A DNA stretch of 64,000 bases from Desulfatitalea tepidiphila. Its GTDB lineage: Bacteria > Desulfobacterota > Desulfobacteria > Desulfobacterales > Desulfosarcinaceae. Made by a program: the position numbers and the translations under genes. Under the pieces are notes generated by a model, which was not told the origin of the DNA, made no database searches, and worked only from the letters and a program-made list of their open reading frames with translations. The stretch covers positions 804,699-868,698 of the forward strand of contig NZ_BCAG01000006.1 in assembly GCF_001293685.1 (NCBI RefSeq). Direction: 5' to 3'. How positions within the stretch are numbered: position 1 is the stretch's first letter; each line of letters starts with the position of its first letter. Positions 17,006 to 25,662 of the stretch are shown here, one piece after another.

Positions 17006-18055
17006 TCAAAGGTGGACGGCTCGGCCCTTGACCGCGGCATCGGCCAGCGCATCGAGCACGCGCATATTTTCGATGCTCTCTTCGAGCGGGACGATGGCCC
17101 GGGGGGTTCGTTCGAGCACCATATCGGCAAAATGCTCGACCATCAATTGGTACTCGTCGGCACGGCCAACCCGAATGGGCGTGCCCTGCTCCTCGTCTGC
17201 CCGCCGCAGCACATAACCGGCATCGGAATCCCAGGGGATATAGGCATTGTGGGGCAGCTCGATGGCGCCCAGGCTGCCGACCACGCGAAAGGTCTGCTGC
17301 AGCGCGCTGATGAAGCCGGCCTCGAAGGTGGCCAGGGCCTGTCCGCCGAAGTCGAGCAGTCCCGCAAAGAGCAAATCCACGCCACGCTCATTACGGACAG
17401 CCATTCCCTGGACCGCCACCGGCTCCCGGCCCATCAGCCAGCGGGCCGTGCTGACGGCGTAGCAACCGACGTCGAGGAGGGCACCGCCGCCGCTCTCTGG
17501 GTCCAGGCGAACATTGTCGCCGCTGGCCAGTACAGCGTCCTCCATGTGAAAGGTAAAGGCCGCCTGGACCAGGGTCGGACGGCCGATAGCCCCCCGCTCC
17601 ACACGCTGTTTGATCTGCTGGCTGCGCGGATGGAAGCGGTACATGAGGGCCTCCATGAGCAGACGGTCATTGGCTCGCGCCGCCGCCGCCATTTCCCGGG
17701 CCTCATGAACATTGCAGGCCAGGGGTTTTTCGCACAGCACGTGCTTGCCGGCATTGAGGGCCCGGATCGTCCAGGGACAGTGCAGGTGGTTGGGCAGAGG
17801 AATGTAGACGGCATCCACGGACGGATCGTCGAGCACGGCCTGGTAGCTCGCTACCACCCGCTCGACGCCGAGCCCGGCCATCTGTTCGACGGCCTGCTCG
17901 GGTGTCCGGGAACCCAGCATGCGCACGATGCCGTTGCGCGATTTGAGGATGGCGGGCAGCACGCATTTGCGGGCGATGGTGGCATTGCCCAAGACCCCCC
18001 ACTGGATCCTATCAACCACTGTCTCACCCCCCATATCAATTCCCGCATCAACCAT
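17006..18055 (-). CDS. Gfo/Idh/MocA family oxidoreductase
   Basis: 349 residues. The N-terminal NAD(P)-binding domain (WGVLGNATIARK, residues ~19-30) is followed by the family motif CEKPLACN near 110. The C-terminal substrate domain has GALLDVGCYAVSTA near 190. The family oxidises or reduces sugars and inositols at a ring or carbonyl carbon. The ATG at 18055 is preceded by GGAGG at 6 bp and overlaps the end of the upstream ThuA-Gfo/Idh gene by 8 bp, so the two are translationally coupled. The product would fit a sugar-modifying step in the cluster. Confidence 0.85.
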   Translation of the reverse strand: MVDAGIDMGGETVVDRIQWGVLGNATIARKCVLPAILKSRNGIVRMLGSRTPEQAVEQMAGLGVERVVASYQAVLDDPSVDAVYIPLPNHLHCPWTIRALNAGKHVLCEKPLACNVHEAREMAAAARANDRLLMEALMYRFHPRSQQIKQRVERGAIGRPTLVQAAFTFHMEDAVLASGDNVRLDPESGGGALLDVGCYAVSTARWLMGREPVAVQGMAVRNERGVDLLFAGLLDFGGQALATFEAGFISALQQTFRVVGSLGAIELPHNAYIPWDSDAGYVLRRADEEQGTPIRVGRADEYQLMVEHFADMVLERTPRAIVPLEESIENMRVLDALADAAVKGRAVHL

Positions 18056-19703
18056 CGATGACCTCCGGGCTTCCGCCGTTGGCGGCCGAGCGGGAGGCTG
18101 CTTCCAGTATCGCTACCACCCGCATCGAATCGGCCAGCGGCGCTGCCAAGGGCTCACCCAGATGGATGTGGTCGGCCAGATTGCGGTGAAACGCGAACGG
18201 CGACGGCCGCGGGGCGGGCAAATCGCGCGCATAGATTCGGCCCTCCGTGTCACGGCAATAGGCGGTCAATCGCGGCGTCATCTCGGTGATCGGTATGGCA
18301 TGGGTGTCATAGTAGTGCACCGGATCGGGCCGGTGGATGCAGACCTCCTGCCAGTGCCCCACGATGGCGCCCCCGGTGCCAAGCAGATACCACTTGGGTT
18401 TTCGGGCCGCGGCGATGTCCGAATGGAGGAACTCCGCTTCCCCGCCGTGCGCAAACCGGATCTGGATGCGCTCCTGGTCGGCGTTGGTCACGTCATGCCA
18501 CACGCGCTGGTGGCGGGTGCATCGAACGGTGTGCACCGTTTCCGGCATCAGCGCCACGATCCAGTCCAGGTAGTGAGCCCCCCAGTCATAGGTGGTGCCG
18601 CCGCAGATCGGGGTATGGGAGTGCCAGTAGCCGCAAGGGTGCTGGAAGCCGCCGACAAAGGTCTCCAGGTAGAACAGGTCGCCGATCAGGTCGTTGTTGA
18701 CCGCACGTTCTATGGCCAGATAGTCCGCATCGAACCGGCGGTTCTGGTGGCAGCAGAGCAGTCTCCGGTGCTGTCGGGCGCTGTCGGCCATGGCGGCCGT
18801 TTCATGGGTGTTGAGGGCCAGCGGTTTTTCGCACACCACGTGTTTGCCGGCCGCGATCATCTGCGAGCTCAATCGGGCGTGGGTATTGGGCGGTGTGGTC
18901 ACGATGACCAGGTCGACCGAGTCGTCCGCAGCCAGTGCTTCGGCTTGAGGGTAGATGGTTACGCCGGGGAAATCCGTCTGAAACTGGGCCCGGCGACTGG
19001 GATCGAGATCGCAGGCCGCACGCAGGATAAACCCTTGGGTTTCCATCAGGCCGAGACCATGCAGGCGACCCACCGAAGGTGCATAACCAAGCAGGGCGGC
19101 CCCCATCTCCCGCGGAAGGGGTTGTTCTCCGGCCATTTGACGCATCAATCGGTACAGCACCTTGCGGACTACCGGATGCCCGGTGTCCTGGAGGGTGGTC
19201 GTCGCGATGGCGCCGCTGCCGACGGGGCGTTGAGTGAGGACGGCCTGATGGGTATAGCGCCAGTCGGCGTACATGACGATGTTGGTTTGCGAGTCGATGA
19301 TGTTGAGTGTCTGGCGGGTGCCGGCCACATAGATTGCTTCGTCAAGGCGGGCGGCCAGGGGCGTTTCAGGTTGGTCGAACAGCACCCGCAATTCGGTGGG
19401 GGTATCGAGCGTCTGTAGTTGGACGCCGCATATTTGAGGAAGCGGTGCTTGGGGTGCTTCGGTCCACACCAGCCAGCCATGCCCCCGACGGCTGGCAAAT
19501 TCGGTCAGACGTTTGACCTCGGCAGGAGAATAGCCGTCCTGGGCGGTGATCACCACCTGATAGGGGTCTAAATTGTCGGGTAGATGGGGTTGGCACGCCA
19601 GGCGGACGTGGGGAAAGGCCTGCAGATCGGAAAGCCATGCCTTGTGCCGCTCGCATGAAGTCAATGAAACCCATAAAATGGCGATGTTGGGATGCGACAT
19701 CAT
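18048..19703 (-). CDS. ThuA-like domain fused to Gfo/Idh/MocA oxidoreductase
   Basis: 551 residues. The first ~200 residues resemble the ThuA / type-1 amidotransferase-like fold (VVITAQDGYSPAEVKRLTEF, then RPVGSGAIATTT) used in carbohydrate utilisation proteins. From about 210 a second complete Gfo/Idh module follows, with CEKPLALNTHETAAM near 296 and the substrate-domain motif GTTYDWGAHYLDW near 372. The fusion of the two modules suggests one sugar-processing enzyme complex. It is followed by a second Gfo/Idh gene with overlap. Repeat B copy 1 lies immediately upstream and separates it from the S51-like genes. The ThuA assignment is moderate, the Gfo/Idh assignment strong. Confidence 0.8.
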   Translation of the reverse strand: MMSHPNIAILWVSLTSCERHKAWLSDLQAFPHVRLACQPHLPDNLDPYQVVITAQDGYSPAEVKRLTEFASRRGHGWLVWTEAPQAPLPQICGVQLQTLDTPTELRVLFDQPETPLAARLDEAIYVAGTRQTLNIIDSQTNIVMYADWRYTHQAVLTQRPVGSGAIATTTLQDTGHPVVRKVLYRLMRQMAGEQPLPREMGAALLGYAPSVGRLHGLGLMETQGFILRAACDLDPSRRAQFQTDFPGVTIYPQAEALAADDSVDLVIVTTPPNTHARLSSQMIAAGKHVVCEKPLALNTHETAAMADSARQHRRLLCCHQNRRFDADYLAIERAVNNDLIGDLFYLETFVGGFQHPCGYWHSHTPICGGTTYDWGAHYLDWIVALMPETVHTVRCTRHQRVWHDVTNADQERIQIRFAHGGEAEFLHSDIAAARKPKWYLLGTGGAIVGHWQEVCIHRPDPVHYYDTHAIPITEMTPRLTAYCRDTEGRIYARDLPAPRPSPFAFHRNLADHIHLGEPLAAPLADSMRVVAILEAASRSAANGGSPEVIDG

Positions 19704-19733
19704 CCGGTATGCCCCCTTTCTGAACGGTTACTT

Positions 19734-19876
19734 AGTGCCCATCCACAAATGGCCAATTTGCCCGATATCTACGTTCTGCTCAAAATTTTATCCTCGGAAT
19801 ATCAACTATATGCCTGCGCTAAAATTTTTCGCACGCCTTGATCTCAACCAAATTTGCCTATTTGTGGACGGACACT
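19734..19876 (+). repeat. Family B palindromic repeat, copy 1 (143 bp)
   Basis: The ends are imperfect inverted repeats of about 28 bp around GTCCACAAAT, and the interior is again an imperfect palindrome centred on the AAATTT...AAATTT arms. It lies between the ThuA-Gfo/Idh start and the stop of the S51-like gene. Three further copies of the same length are at 30544, 44782 and 53826. Confidence 0.85.
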
Positions 19877-19889
19877 ACTTTATGTTTCT

Positions 19890-21152
19890 TCAACGGATGA
19901 GGTGCCAACGCACGCCTTCGGCCGTATCCTCGACCAGCACGCCCGCCTGCTGCAGGGTGTCGCGGATTGCATCGGCGACCTCCCACAATTTTTTCTCCCT
20001 GAGTTGGACCCGCAGGGCCAGCAGAGGCTCCACCAGGGGCGCCAGGCAGTCGCGGCGGCTCGCCGGCCGCCGGGCCAGATGGGTCCCGAAGAGCACGATC
20101 AGGCCGCGCAGCGCCTCGCGAGCGGCGCCTTCCGCGCTGCGCTCCTGAAGCTGCTCGCGGACATCGGCGATGTGGCGTTCGAGTTCGAGCATGATCTGGG
20201 TGGCCGGTTCGACCCGGCCGGCAACGAGATGGGCTTGAACCTTGTCCGCCAGATCCTCAACCGGCTGCCAGACGCGGTCCTCGCCATCCGCAACGGTTCT
20301 CTTGTCCGCTGACGGCCCTGCGGGTTCGCCCGACGCCGGCGCCTTGACATCCAGCACGTCCTCTCCGCGCAGCAGCCCCAGAGGAATGCGGTCGCCTTTG
20401 GCAAACACCTGCTCACCGCCATGCCGCCGAAGCGTGACGGACCCCATACCCCGGATTTCGGCTCGGTCCTGCGCCAGATCGATGATCAGGGCCGTGTGTT
20501 CGTCCAGGCCGAGCAGACCGGTGCCGTCCGGCAACTGCGCCTCAAGCTGCGCCATGCGGGGTGCGCCCATGAAACAGAAGCGGGTGTCGTGGTTGCCCCC
20601 TTCGGCGTTGTTCCAATGGGGAATGACCGCCCAGTTCATCCCGAACCGGGCCAGCAGGTTCAACCCTTCTGCCCAGAAAGGGGATGCGCCTACCTTGTAG
20701 ATTTCGTAGACCGGCAGGGTGACGCGTCCCACGGTCAGGGCGGCGGCGCTGGCCGCGACAAAGGTGCCGCCTTCTGAGATACGCTGGACCAGTAGTTCGG
20801 GGATGTGGGTCTGTTTCCAATGACGCAAGGCATAGGTGGGGCTGCCGGGACCGACCAGGATGTAATCGGCCTCCCGCACCCGACGGTACGCTTGTTCGAC
20901 GGTTCCCTCCCGGCCCGCCTCGGCCGATTTCAGGGAGGCGACGGTCAAGGGTCGCAGTACGCGGTTCTGGAAATAGTCGATCGCCTTTTTGGAGATATCG
21001 TCGGCATTGAGCTGAAACCCGGCCGGTGTATCGAGAAAAACGGCCTGGGCCCGTTCGCCGTAAGGTTCGAGCAGTTCTTTATGAACTTCGACCATGGTCG
21101 TGGTCAGTTCGCCTGACCCCATGAGCGCAATGACACCGGGTTGTTTTTGCAT
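19890..21152 (-). CDS. Peptidase S51-like protein with CysS-like C-terminal domain
   Basis: 420 residues from the chosen start. Residues ~1-220 are a type-1 amidotransferase-like / cyanophycinase-like (S51) domain (GVIALMGSGELTTTM, GPGSPTYALRHWK). The nucleophile-elbow Ser is in AASAAALTVG; the usual SAG is SAA here. The last ~60 residues (LREKKLWEVADAIRD, then EDTAEGVRW) closely match the extreme C-terminus of cysteinyl-tRNA synthetase, but there is no class I synthetase catalytic domain. The start at 21152 has GAAGGG at 6 bp; an upstream in-frame ATG at 21206 is possible. It follows the second S51 gene at short distance. The role is unknown; the fusion hints at a link to Cys or tRNA-Cys. 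Confidence 0.75.
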   Translation of the reverse strand: MQKQPGVIALMGSGELTTTMVEVHKELLEPYGERAQAVFLDTPAGFQLNADDISKKAIDYFQNRVLRPLTVASLKSAEAGREGTVEQAYRRVREADYILVGPGSPTYALRHWKQTHIPELLVQRISEGGTFVAASAAALTVGRVTLPVYEIYKVGASPFWAEGLNLLARFGMNWAVIPHWNNAEGGNHDTRFCFMGAPRMAQLEAQLPDGTGLLGLDEHTALIIDLAQDRAEIRGMGSVTLRRHGGEQVFAKGDRIPLGLLRGEDVLDVKAPASGEPAGPSADKRTVADGEDRVWQPVEDLADKVQAHLVAGRVEPATQIMLELERHIADVREQLQERSAEGAAREALRGLIVLFGTHLARRPASRRDCLAPLVEPLLALRVQLREKKLWEVADAIRDTLQQAGVLVEDTAEGVRWHLIR

Positions 21153-21218
21153 GGTGTACCCTTCTTGGGTAAATTCAAAACTTGCGGCGCCGTCCAGCAA
21201 AGACATTTCACGAGTCCA

Positions 21219-21908
21219 TCAAAAGTGAAACACCATTCCGTTGGGGAACCGCGCCGTCATTCCGTCGGGCCGGTAAAGCGTTACCGTACCCCGACCATAT
21301 ACCATCCACTCATTTTCTTCCAGGTGGCCGATGACCCCTGTCTCCTCGTCGATTCCGATCAACGTGGCTTGGGGCATCTGCGGGCGCAGAAGGGCGACCC
21401 ATTGCCGACCGAAGGTATCGTGGTGCGGCAGCACGCAGGCGTTGGGCAGCACCCCCAGTCCGGTGGCGATGTCCGCCTGCGCGGGATCGTAAAAAAGGTC
21501 ACACATCACCATGGCACCGGCGCTGCTGCCGGCCAGTACGGCGCCGCGGTCCAAGGCCGCGCGAATCGCCGACCAGACCACACTGCCGGCCAGGGTTCGG
21601 GCCAGAAATCCGGGGAACCCACCCAGCATATAGAACAGGCTTCCCGGCTGCAGTTGGGCCGCTATCGCCGGATCGTTGGCCGCGCGCCGGTCGACCAGGT
21701 CGAGCACTTGAACCCGAACGGCGCCCAGGGAACGGAACCAGCGCTCCCCGTTGCCTCCCGCTCGCTGGTGGTTGTTGTCGGGTACTGCGGCCGTGGGGAT
21801 GATAAAGACCGCTCCATCCGTTCCACCGCAACGGGCCAGGGCCTCGCGGTCCGACGCGGCCATCCGGCCTTTGAATTCGGCGCCGCCTTGTAACAGCAGA
21901 TGGCCCAT
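21219..21908 (-). CDS. Cyanophycinase-like peptidase S51 family protein
   Basis: 229 residues. The S51 nucleophile elbow AGSSAGAMVMCD is near residue 98, and the Asp/Glu-rich IGIDEETGVIG segment near 190 is the usual C-terminal signature. Members hydrolyse alpha- or beta-aspartyl bonds. No cyanophycin synthetase is present, so a different isoaspartyl or amide substrate is likely. I chose the ATG at 21908 (MGHLLLQGGAEF), where homology to the fold begins; the frame is open to 22007. It heads the minus-strand cluster that runs to the PIG-L gene. Confidence 0.8.
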   Translation of the reverse strand: MGHLLLQGGAEFKGRMAASDREALARCGGTDGAVFIIPTAAVPDNNHQRAGGNGERWFRSLGAVRVQVLDLVDRRAANDPAIAAQLQPGSLFYMLGGFPGFLARTLAGSVVWSAIRAALDRGAVLAGSSAGAMVMCDLFYDPAQADIATGLGVLPNACVLPHHDTFGRQWVALLRPQMPQATLIGIDEETGVIGHLEENEWMVYGRGTVTLYRPDGMTARFPNGMVFHF

Positions 21909-22133
21909 CACGCTGTCCCAAGGCGACCTTCGGCGATCGCTGTCATGATGTGGGTTCGTTGGCCCATTGGTTCCGATTTCCTTTCGCGCATGGACAAGAT
22001 CCGGCACTTGGGTTATCTTTTGATTTCACAGCCGCACGAATCCCTTGCATGTCGGCTGAAACCGCCCTTTTATGTTATGACGCCGGCGCCTTTTGTAAAG
22101 GATGGCCGGGGTGCCCTTGAAAAGGATGACATC

Positions 22134-22958
22134 ATGAAGAGAAGCTATGGATGTGGGTTATGGTGGATCTTACTGGCCGTCATGCTGCTCGTTTCGGCCT
22201 GCTCCACGGTGCCGGTGACGGGCCGCAGCGGTTTGAACCTGGTTTCAAACAGCCAGTTGGCCAGCATGGGGGTCGAGCAGTACCAGCAAACCCTCAAAGA
22301 GAGCAAGCTTTCCAAGGACCAGGCCAAGTCGGCCATGGTGCGCGAGGTGGGTATCCGTATCGCCAATGCGGCCGAGGATTTTTTGAGAAGCTCGGGGCGA
22401 AACGACCTGGCCGGCTCATTTGACTGGGAATTCAACCTCATCGAAGACGACAAGACCGTCAATGCCTGGGTTCTGCCCGGCGGCAAGGCGGCCGTCTACA
22501 CGGGCATATTGAAATACACCCAGACCGAAACCGGCCTGGCGGTGGTGCTGGGCCACGAGGTGGCCCATGCCATCGCCAACCACGGCAACGAACGCATGAG
22601 CCAGGCCTTGTTGACCCAATTGGGCGGTGCGGCCCTGGCCGTGGCGCTTTCCCAGCAACCTGCCCAGACCCAGGCGCTCTTCATGGGGGCGTATGGGCTA
22701 GGGACCAGCGTGGGGGTGCTGTTGCCCTACAGCCGCCTGCACGAAAGCGAGGCCGATCGCATCGGCCTGGTGTTGATGGCCATGGCCGGTTATGATCCGC
22801 GGGAAGCTGTGCCCTTCTGGCAGCGCATGAACCAGGAGGGGGGAGAGCGGCCGCCCGAATTACTCTCCACCCATCCGGCCCCGGACAGCCGCATCAAGGA
22901 TATTCAGAAACATCTGCCCGAGGCCTTGGAATACTACCAAAAGGCCCGTAAACGGTAG
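22134..22958 (+). CDS. M48 family metalloprotease lipoprotein
   Basis: 274 residues. A lipoprotein signal peptide is clear: MKRSYG, a hydrophobic core, and the lipobox LVSAC at residues ~20-24. The zinc motif HEVAHAIANH is near residue 145 and the third ligand Glu is in HESEADRIG near 207. It resembles the BepA/LoiP group of periplasmic, membrane-anchored proteases involved in outer-membrane quality control. AAGGA precedes the ATG at 22134. The frame is open upstream to 21900, but the signal peptide fixes the start. Confidence 0.9.
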   Translation: MKRSYGCGLWWILLAVMLLVSACSTVPVTGRSGLNLVSNSQLASMGVEQYQQTLKESKLSKDQAKSAMVREVGIRIANAAEDFLRSSGRNDLAGSFDWEFNLIEDDKTVNAWVLPGGKAAVYTGILKYTQTETGLAVVLGHEVAHAIANHGNERMSQALLTQLGGAALAVALSQQPAQTQALFMGAYGLGTSVGVLLPYSRLHESEADRIGLVLMAMAGYDPREAVPFWQRMNQEGGERPPELLSTHPAPDSRIKDIQKHLPEALEYYQKARKR

Positions 22959-23060
22959 GCACGGCAAAAGACCGCGAGGTGCGTTATCGATCTGAAGACA
23001 TTTAAAGATCAGGCATTCGCCAAACTGTTCACCCGGTTTCCGGCGCTGTTCCACCGTTGG

Positions 23061-23861
23061 GTGCGGAACCACAAGTTTGTCGAGTTTGACGACAGTCCGT
23101 GGACCCCCCTCACGACCCGGATCTCCGAGAGCCGTGTGGCGTTGGTCACCACGGCCGGCGTCCATTTGAAGAGCGAGGCGTCCTACAACATGCGCGATCC
23201 GGCCGGAGATCCGACCTTCAGATCCATACCGGGGGACGCCGATCCAGCCGATTTAAAGATCACCCACAACTATTACGACCATACGGATGCCGATCGGGAC
23301 ATCAATGTGGTCTTTCCCATGGAGCGGTTGCGCGATCTGGCCCGGGCCGGAGAAATCGGGTCGGTGGCTTCCCGCCACTTCTCGTTCATGGGCCATATCC
23401 TGCCGCCGCACATTCATACCCTCATGCACCGCACGGCCCCAGAGGTGGCCCGCCTTCTGCGCCAGGACGCCGTTGATCTGGTGTTGTTGACGCCGGCCTG
23501 AGGCATCTGCAATCAGTCCGTGGGGCTGATCCAGCGCGTCATAGAGGCATCCGGTCTGCCGACCCTCTCGATTACCCTGTCCAGAGGCATCAGCCAGAAG
23601 GTCAAACCGCCCCGGGCCCTGTTCACCGGATTTCCCCTGGGCCACCCGTTCGGTTTCCCCAACCAGCACTTCCGCCAATTGCAGCTGTTGCGCCTGATGC
23701 TCCATCACCTACAGCGCATCGATACGCCGGGTACGATCGTCGTCGAAAAACTGCTCAAGGATGCCGACCCCGACCACGCCTGTGTCTTGTGCGAGGATCA
23801 GGGGATCACGGACCACTCGCCATCTGCGTCCCCGGGTGACAACCGACCGACTCGTCCTTAA
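23061..23861 (+). CDS. GrdB-like selenoprotein (Sec at in-frame UGA 23499-23501)
   Basis: A single reading frame runs through the UGA at 23499-23501. The upstream part ends DLVLLTPA and the downstream part resumes GICNQSVGLIQRVIEASGLPT, giving a U-x-x-C redox motif. This matches the glycine/sarcosine/betaine reductase selenoprotein B-like family found in sulfate reducers. A hairpin begins about 10 nt after the UGA. The first usual start codon is GTG 23061, but family-like coding (DLKTFKDQAFAKLF) extends upstream to about 22986 without any ATG, GTG or TTG, so the true start may be a rare codon near 22986-22992 behind GAGG. The substrate is unknown. Read without Sec it would appear as two broken fragments. 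Confidence 0.75.
23499..23530 (+). promoter_or_regulatory. UGA-Sec codon with SECIS-like hairpin
   Basis: UGA is followed by 10 nt and then an 8-bp stem with one G-U pair (ATCAGTCC at 23512-23519 with GGGCTGAT at 23523-23530) and a GTG loop. The spacing and the G at the loop fit bacterial SECIS elements read by SelB. Coding continues through the hairpin. Confidence 0.6.
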
Positions 23862-23926
23862 TTTGCCTGCACTATCATCGGACAACGGCGTCAACCTGTC
23901 GCCCCGGAATGCCCCAGGTCAATTTT

Positions 23927-25135
23927 ATGAGCGCTAAAGAGAGCTTCGATATCCGCTGGTACCCGGCCATGGCCGATATCGACCGTGAGCAATGGGACCG
24001 CCTGGCCCTGCCCCTGGAGACACCTGTTCTCGAGTGGCAGTGGCTTCACCTGCTGGAGGCTTCGGGCAGCATCGCGCCGGCCACCGGCTGGGAACCCTGG
24101 CATCTTACCGTCTGGCAAGGTGACCGGCTCGTCGGGGCTGCCCCATTCTATCGTAAAAGCCATAGCAGCGGCGAGTTTGTTTTCGACCAGTGGTGGGCGC
24201 GTTGGGCCGAGCAGCAACAGATCCGCTATTACCCCAAGCTGGTCGGCATGAGTCCCGCCACACCGGCGGTTGGCTATCGTTTTCTCGTAGACGCCACGGA
24301 CCCTGCCCACGCCATTGAACGGGTCATGTGGGATGCCATAGACGCTTATTCTATGGAGGCCGGCCTCTCCGGCTGCCATCTGCTGTTTGTGGATCCGGCC
24401 TGGATGGATCATGCCGCCGCGCAAGGTTATGTGCCCTGGCGTCACCAGAGTTTTTTGTGGCGCAACCGGAACTATCCCTCTTTTGAGGATTATCTGGCCC
24501 CGTTCAAATCGATCCAGCGCCGCAACATTCGACGCGAGCGCCGCCGCATGCAACAGCAAGGGGTCACGATCCGCATGCTGACCAGCGATCGGATCCCACC
24601 GGAAATGGCCGGCCTCATGTACCGCTATTATCTCAACACCAATGCCCAGTACGGCCCTTGGGCCGCCAGGTATTTAAACGCCGCCTTTTTCCAGGACCTG
24701 TTCACATGCTACCGTCACCGGCTGCTGCTGGCAGCCGCCTATCACCCCTCCACCGGTGACCAACCGCTGGCCCTCTCCATGCTGCTTTACAAGGGACACA
24801 CCCTCATCGGTCGCTATTGGGGCAGTGCCTTGCCGCTCAAGGACCTGCATTTCAACATGTGTTTTTACGCCCCCATCGAGTGGGCCATCGAACACGGCAT
24901 CCAGCGCTTCGACCCGGGCGCCGGCTCGCCGCACAAGATCTACCGCGGCTTCGAGGCCGTTGCCAACACCAGCCTGCACCGGTTCTACGAACCGCGTCTG
25001 AAGAGGATGTTCAACCGTTTTATCGACGAGATCAATCGGGCTGAACTGGCCCAAATCGACGATCTCAACGCACAGTTGCCGTTTTCGGCGAAATCTCTGC
25101 CTGACGTGGGCGGGGTGGGAACGATGGCCCATTAG
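23927..25135 (+). CDS. FemAB-like / DUF482 GNAT-fold protein
   Basis: About 402 residues. The family pattern is visible: WQWLHLLEASGSIAPATGW near residue 35, the basic run RRNIRRERRRMQQQG near 195, GRYWGSALPLKDLHFNMCFY near 300, and PGAGSPHKIYRGF near 335. This is the peptidoglycan-biosynthesis-like (FemAB_like) family, common in proteobacteria but without a settled reaction. I chose the ATG at 23927 because AGGT lies 8 bp upstream; an ATG at 23909 is possible. It does not appear coupled to its neighbours. Confidence 0.85.
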   Translation: MSAKESFDIRWYPAMADIDREQWDRLALPLETPVLEWQWLHLLEASGSIAPATGWEPWHLTVWQGDRLVGAAPFYRKSHSSGEFVFDQWWARWAEQQQIRYYPKLVGMSPATPAVGYRFLVDATDPAHAIERVMWDAIDAYSMEAGLSGCHLLFVDPAWMDHAAAQGYVPWRHQSFLWRNRNYPSFEDYLAPFKSIQRRNIRRERRRMQQQGVTIRMLTSDRIPPEMAGLMYRYYLNTNAQYGPWAARYLNAAFFQDLFTCYRHRLLLAAAYHPSTGDQPLALSMLLYKGHTLIGRYWGSALPLKDLHFNMCFYAPIEWAIEHGIQRFDPGAGSPHKIYRGFEAVANTSLHRFYEPRLKRMFNRFIDEINRAELAQIDDLNAQLPFSAKSLPDVGGVGTMAH

Positions 25136-25211
25136 AAAGGTGGAAGGCGGTCGCCCTTGGCAGAGGGAACGACTTCGCTGAGGAGACGACGGAATCCGCA
25201 ACGCCTGAGAA

Positions 25212-25529
25212 TCAGGGGTCGGGCTCCATGGTGACCTGGAGGGGAAATTCGGCCTGGCGGGCCAGCATGGTGGCTTCGGCTACCTTGGTTTCGGCCACGT
25301 CGCGGTCGTAAACCCCTGCCACACCCCGGCCATGGCGATGCACGCGCCACATCAGTTCGATGGCGGCGTTGCGGGATTTGTGAAAAACGTACACCAACAG
25401 CTCCACCACGAACTCCCGGGTGGTATAGTCGTCGTTATGCAGGATCACCCGGTACATGGGCGGCTCCTGGGTTCGGGTCCGGGCCTCCTCCTTGACGACT
25501 TCGGTTGTGTCCGGCTGTTGGACGGTCAT
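25212..25529 (-). CDS. clpS: ATP-dependent Clp protease adaptor ClpS
   Basis: 105 residues. The N-terminal tail is followed by the ClpS fold with YRVILHNDDYTTREFVVELL (residues ~26-45) and the Met/His substrate pocket region. The adaptor delivers N-degron substrates to ClpAP. No clpA is adjacent; upstream is intergenic DNA and downstream is the FemAB-like gene on the other strand. The length and motif are typical. Confidence 0.92.
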   Translation of the reverse strand: MTVQQPDTTEVVKEEARTRTQEPPMYRVILHNDDYTTREFVVELLVYVFHKSRNAAIELMWRVHRHGRGVAGVYDRDVAETKVAEATMLARQAEFPLQVTMEPDP

Positions 25530-25662
25530 GCGTCTCTCCGCAAAATTGGGTTTCCATCGGTTGGCTTAAAACCGAAAAACTAAACACGGACCCGGTGGAA
25601 TCAACCCCGATTAGCGACTTGGCCGCCTTTGCCTACTGTGTAATGGGCCCGGCGGCCTTTCT

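Noticed and set aside
17012..18061. A 349-codon open frame on the plus strand
   Set aside because: It is the exact antisense of the Gfo/Idh gene, which has cofactor and active-site motifs and a good ribosome site; the plus-strand translation has none.
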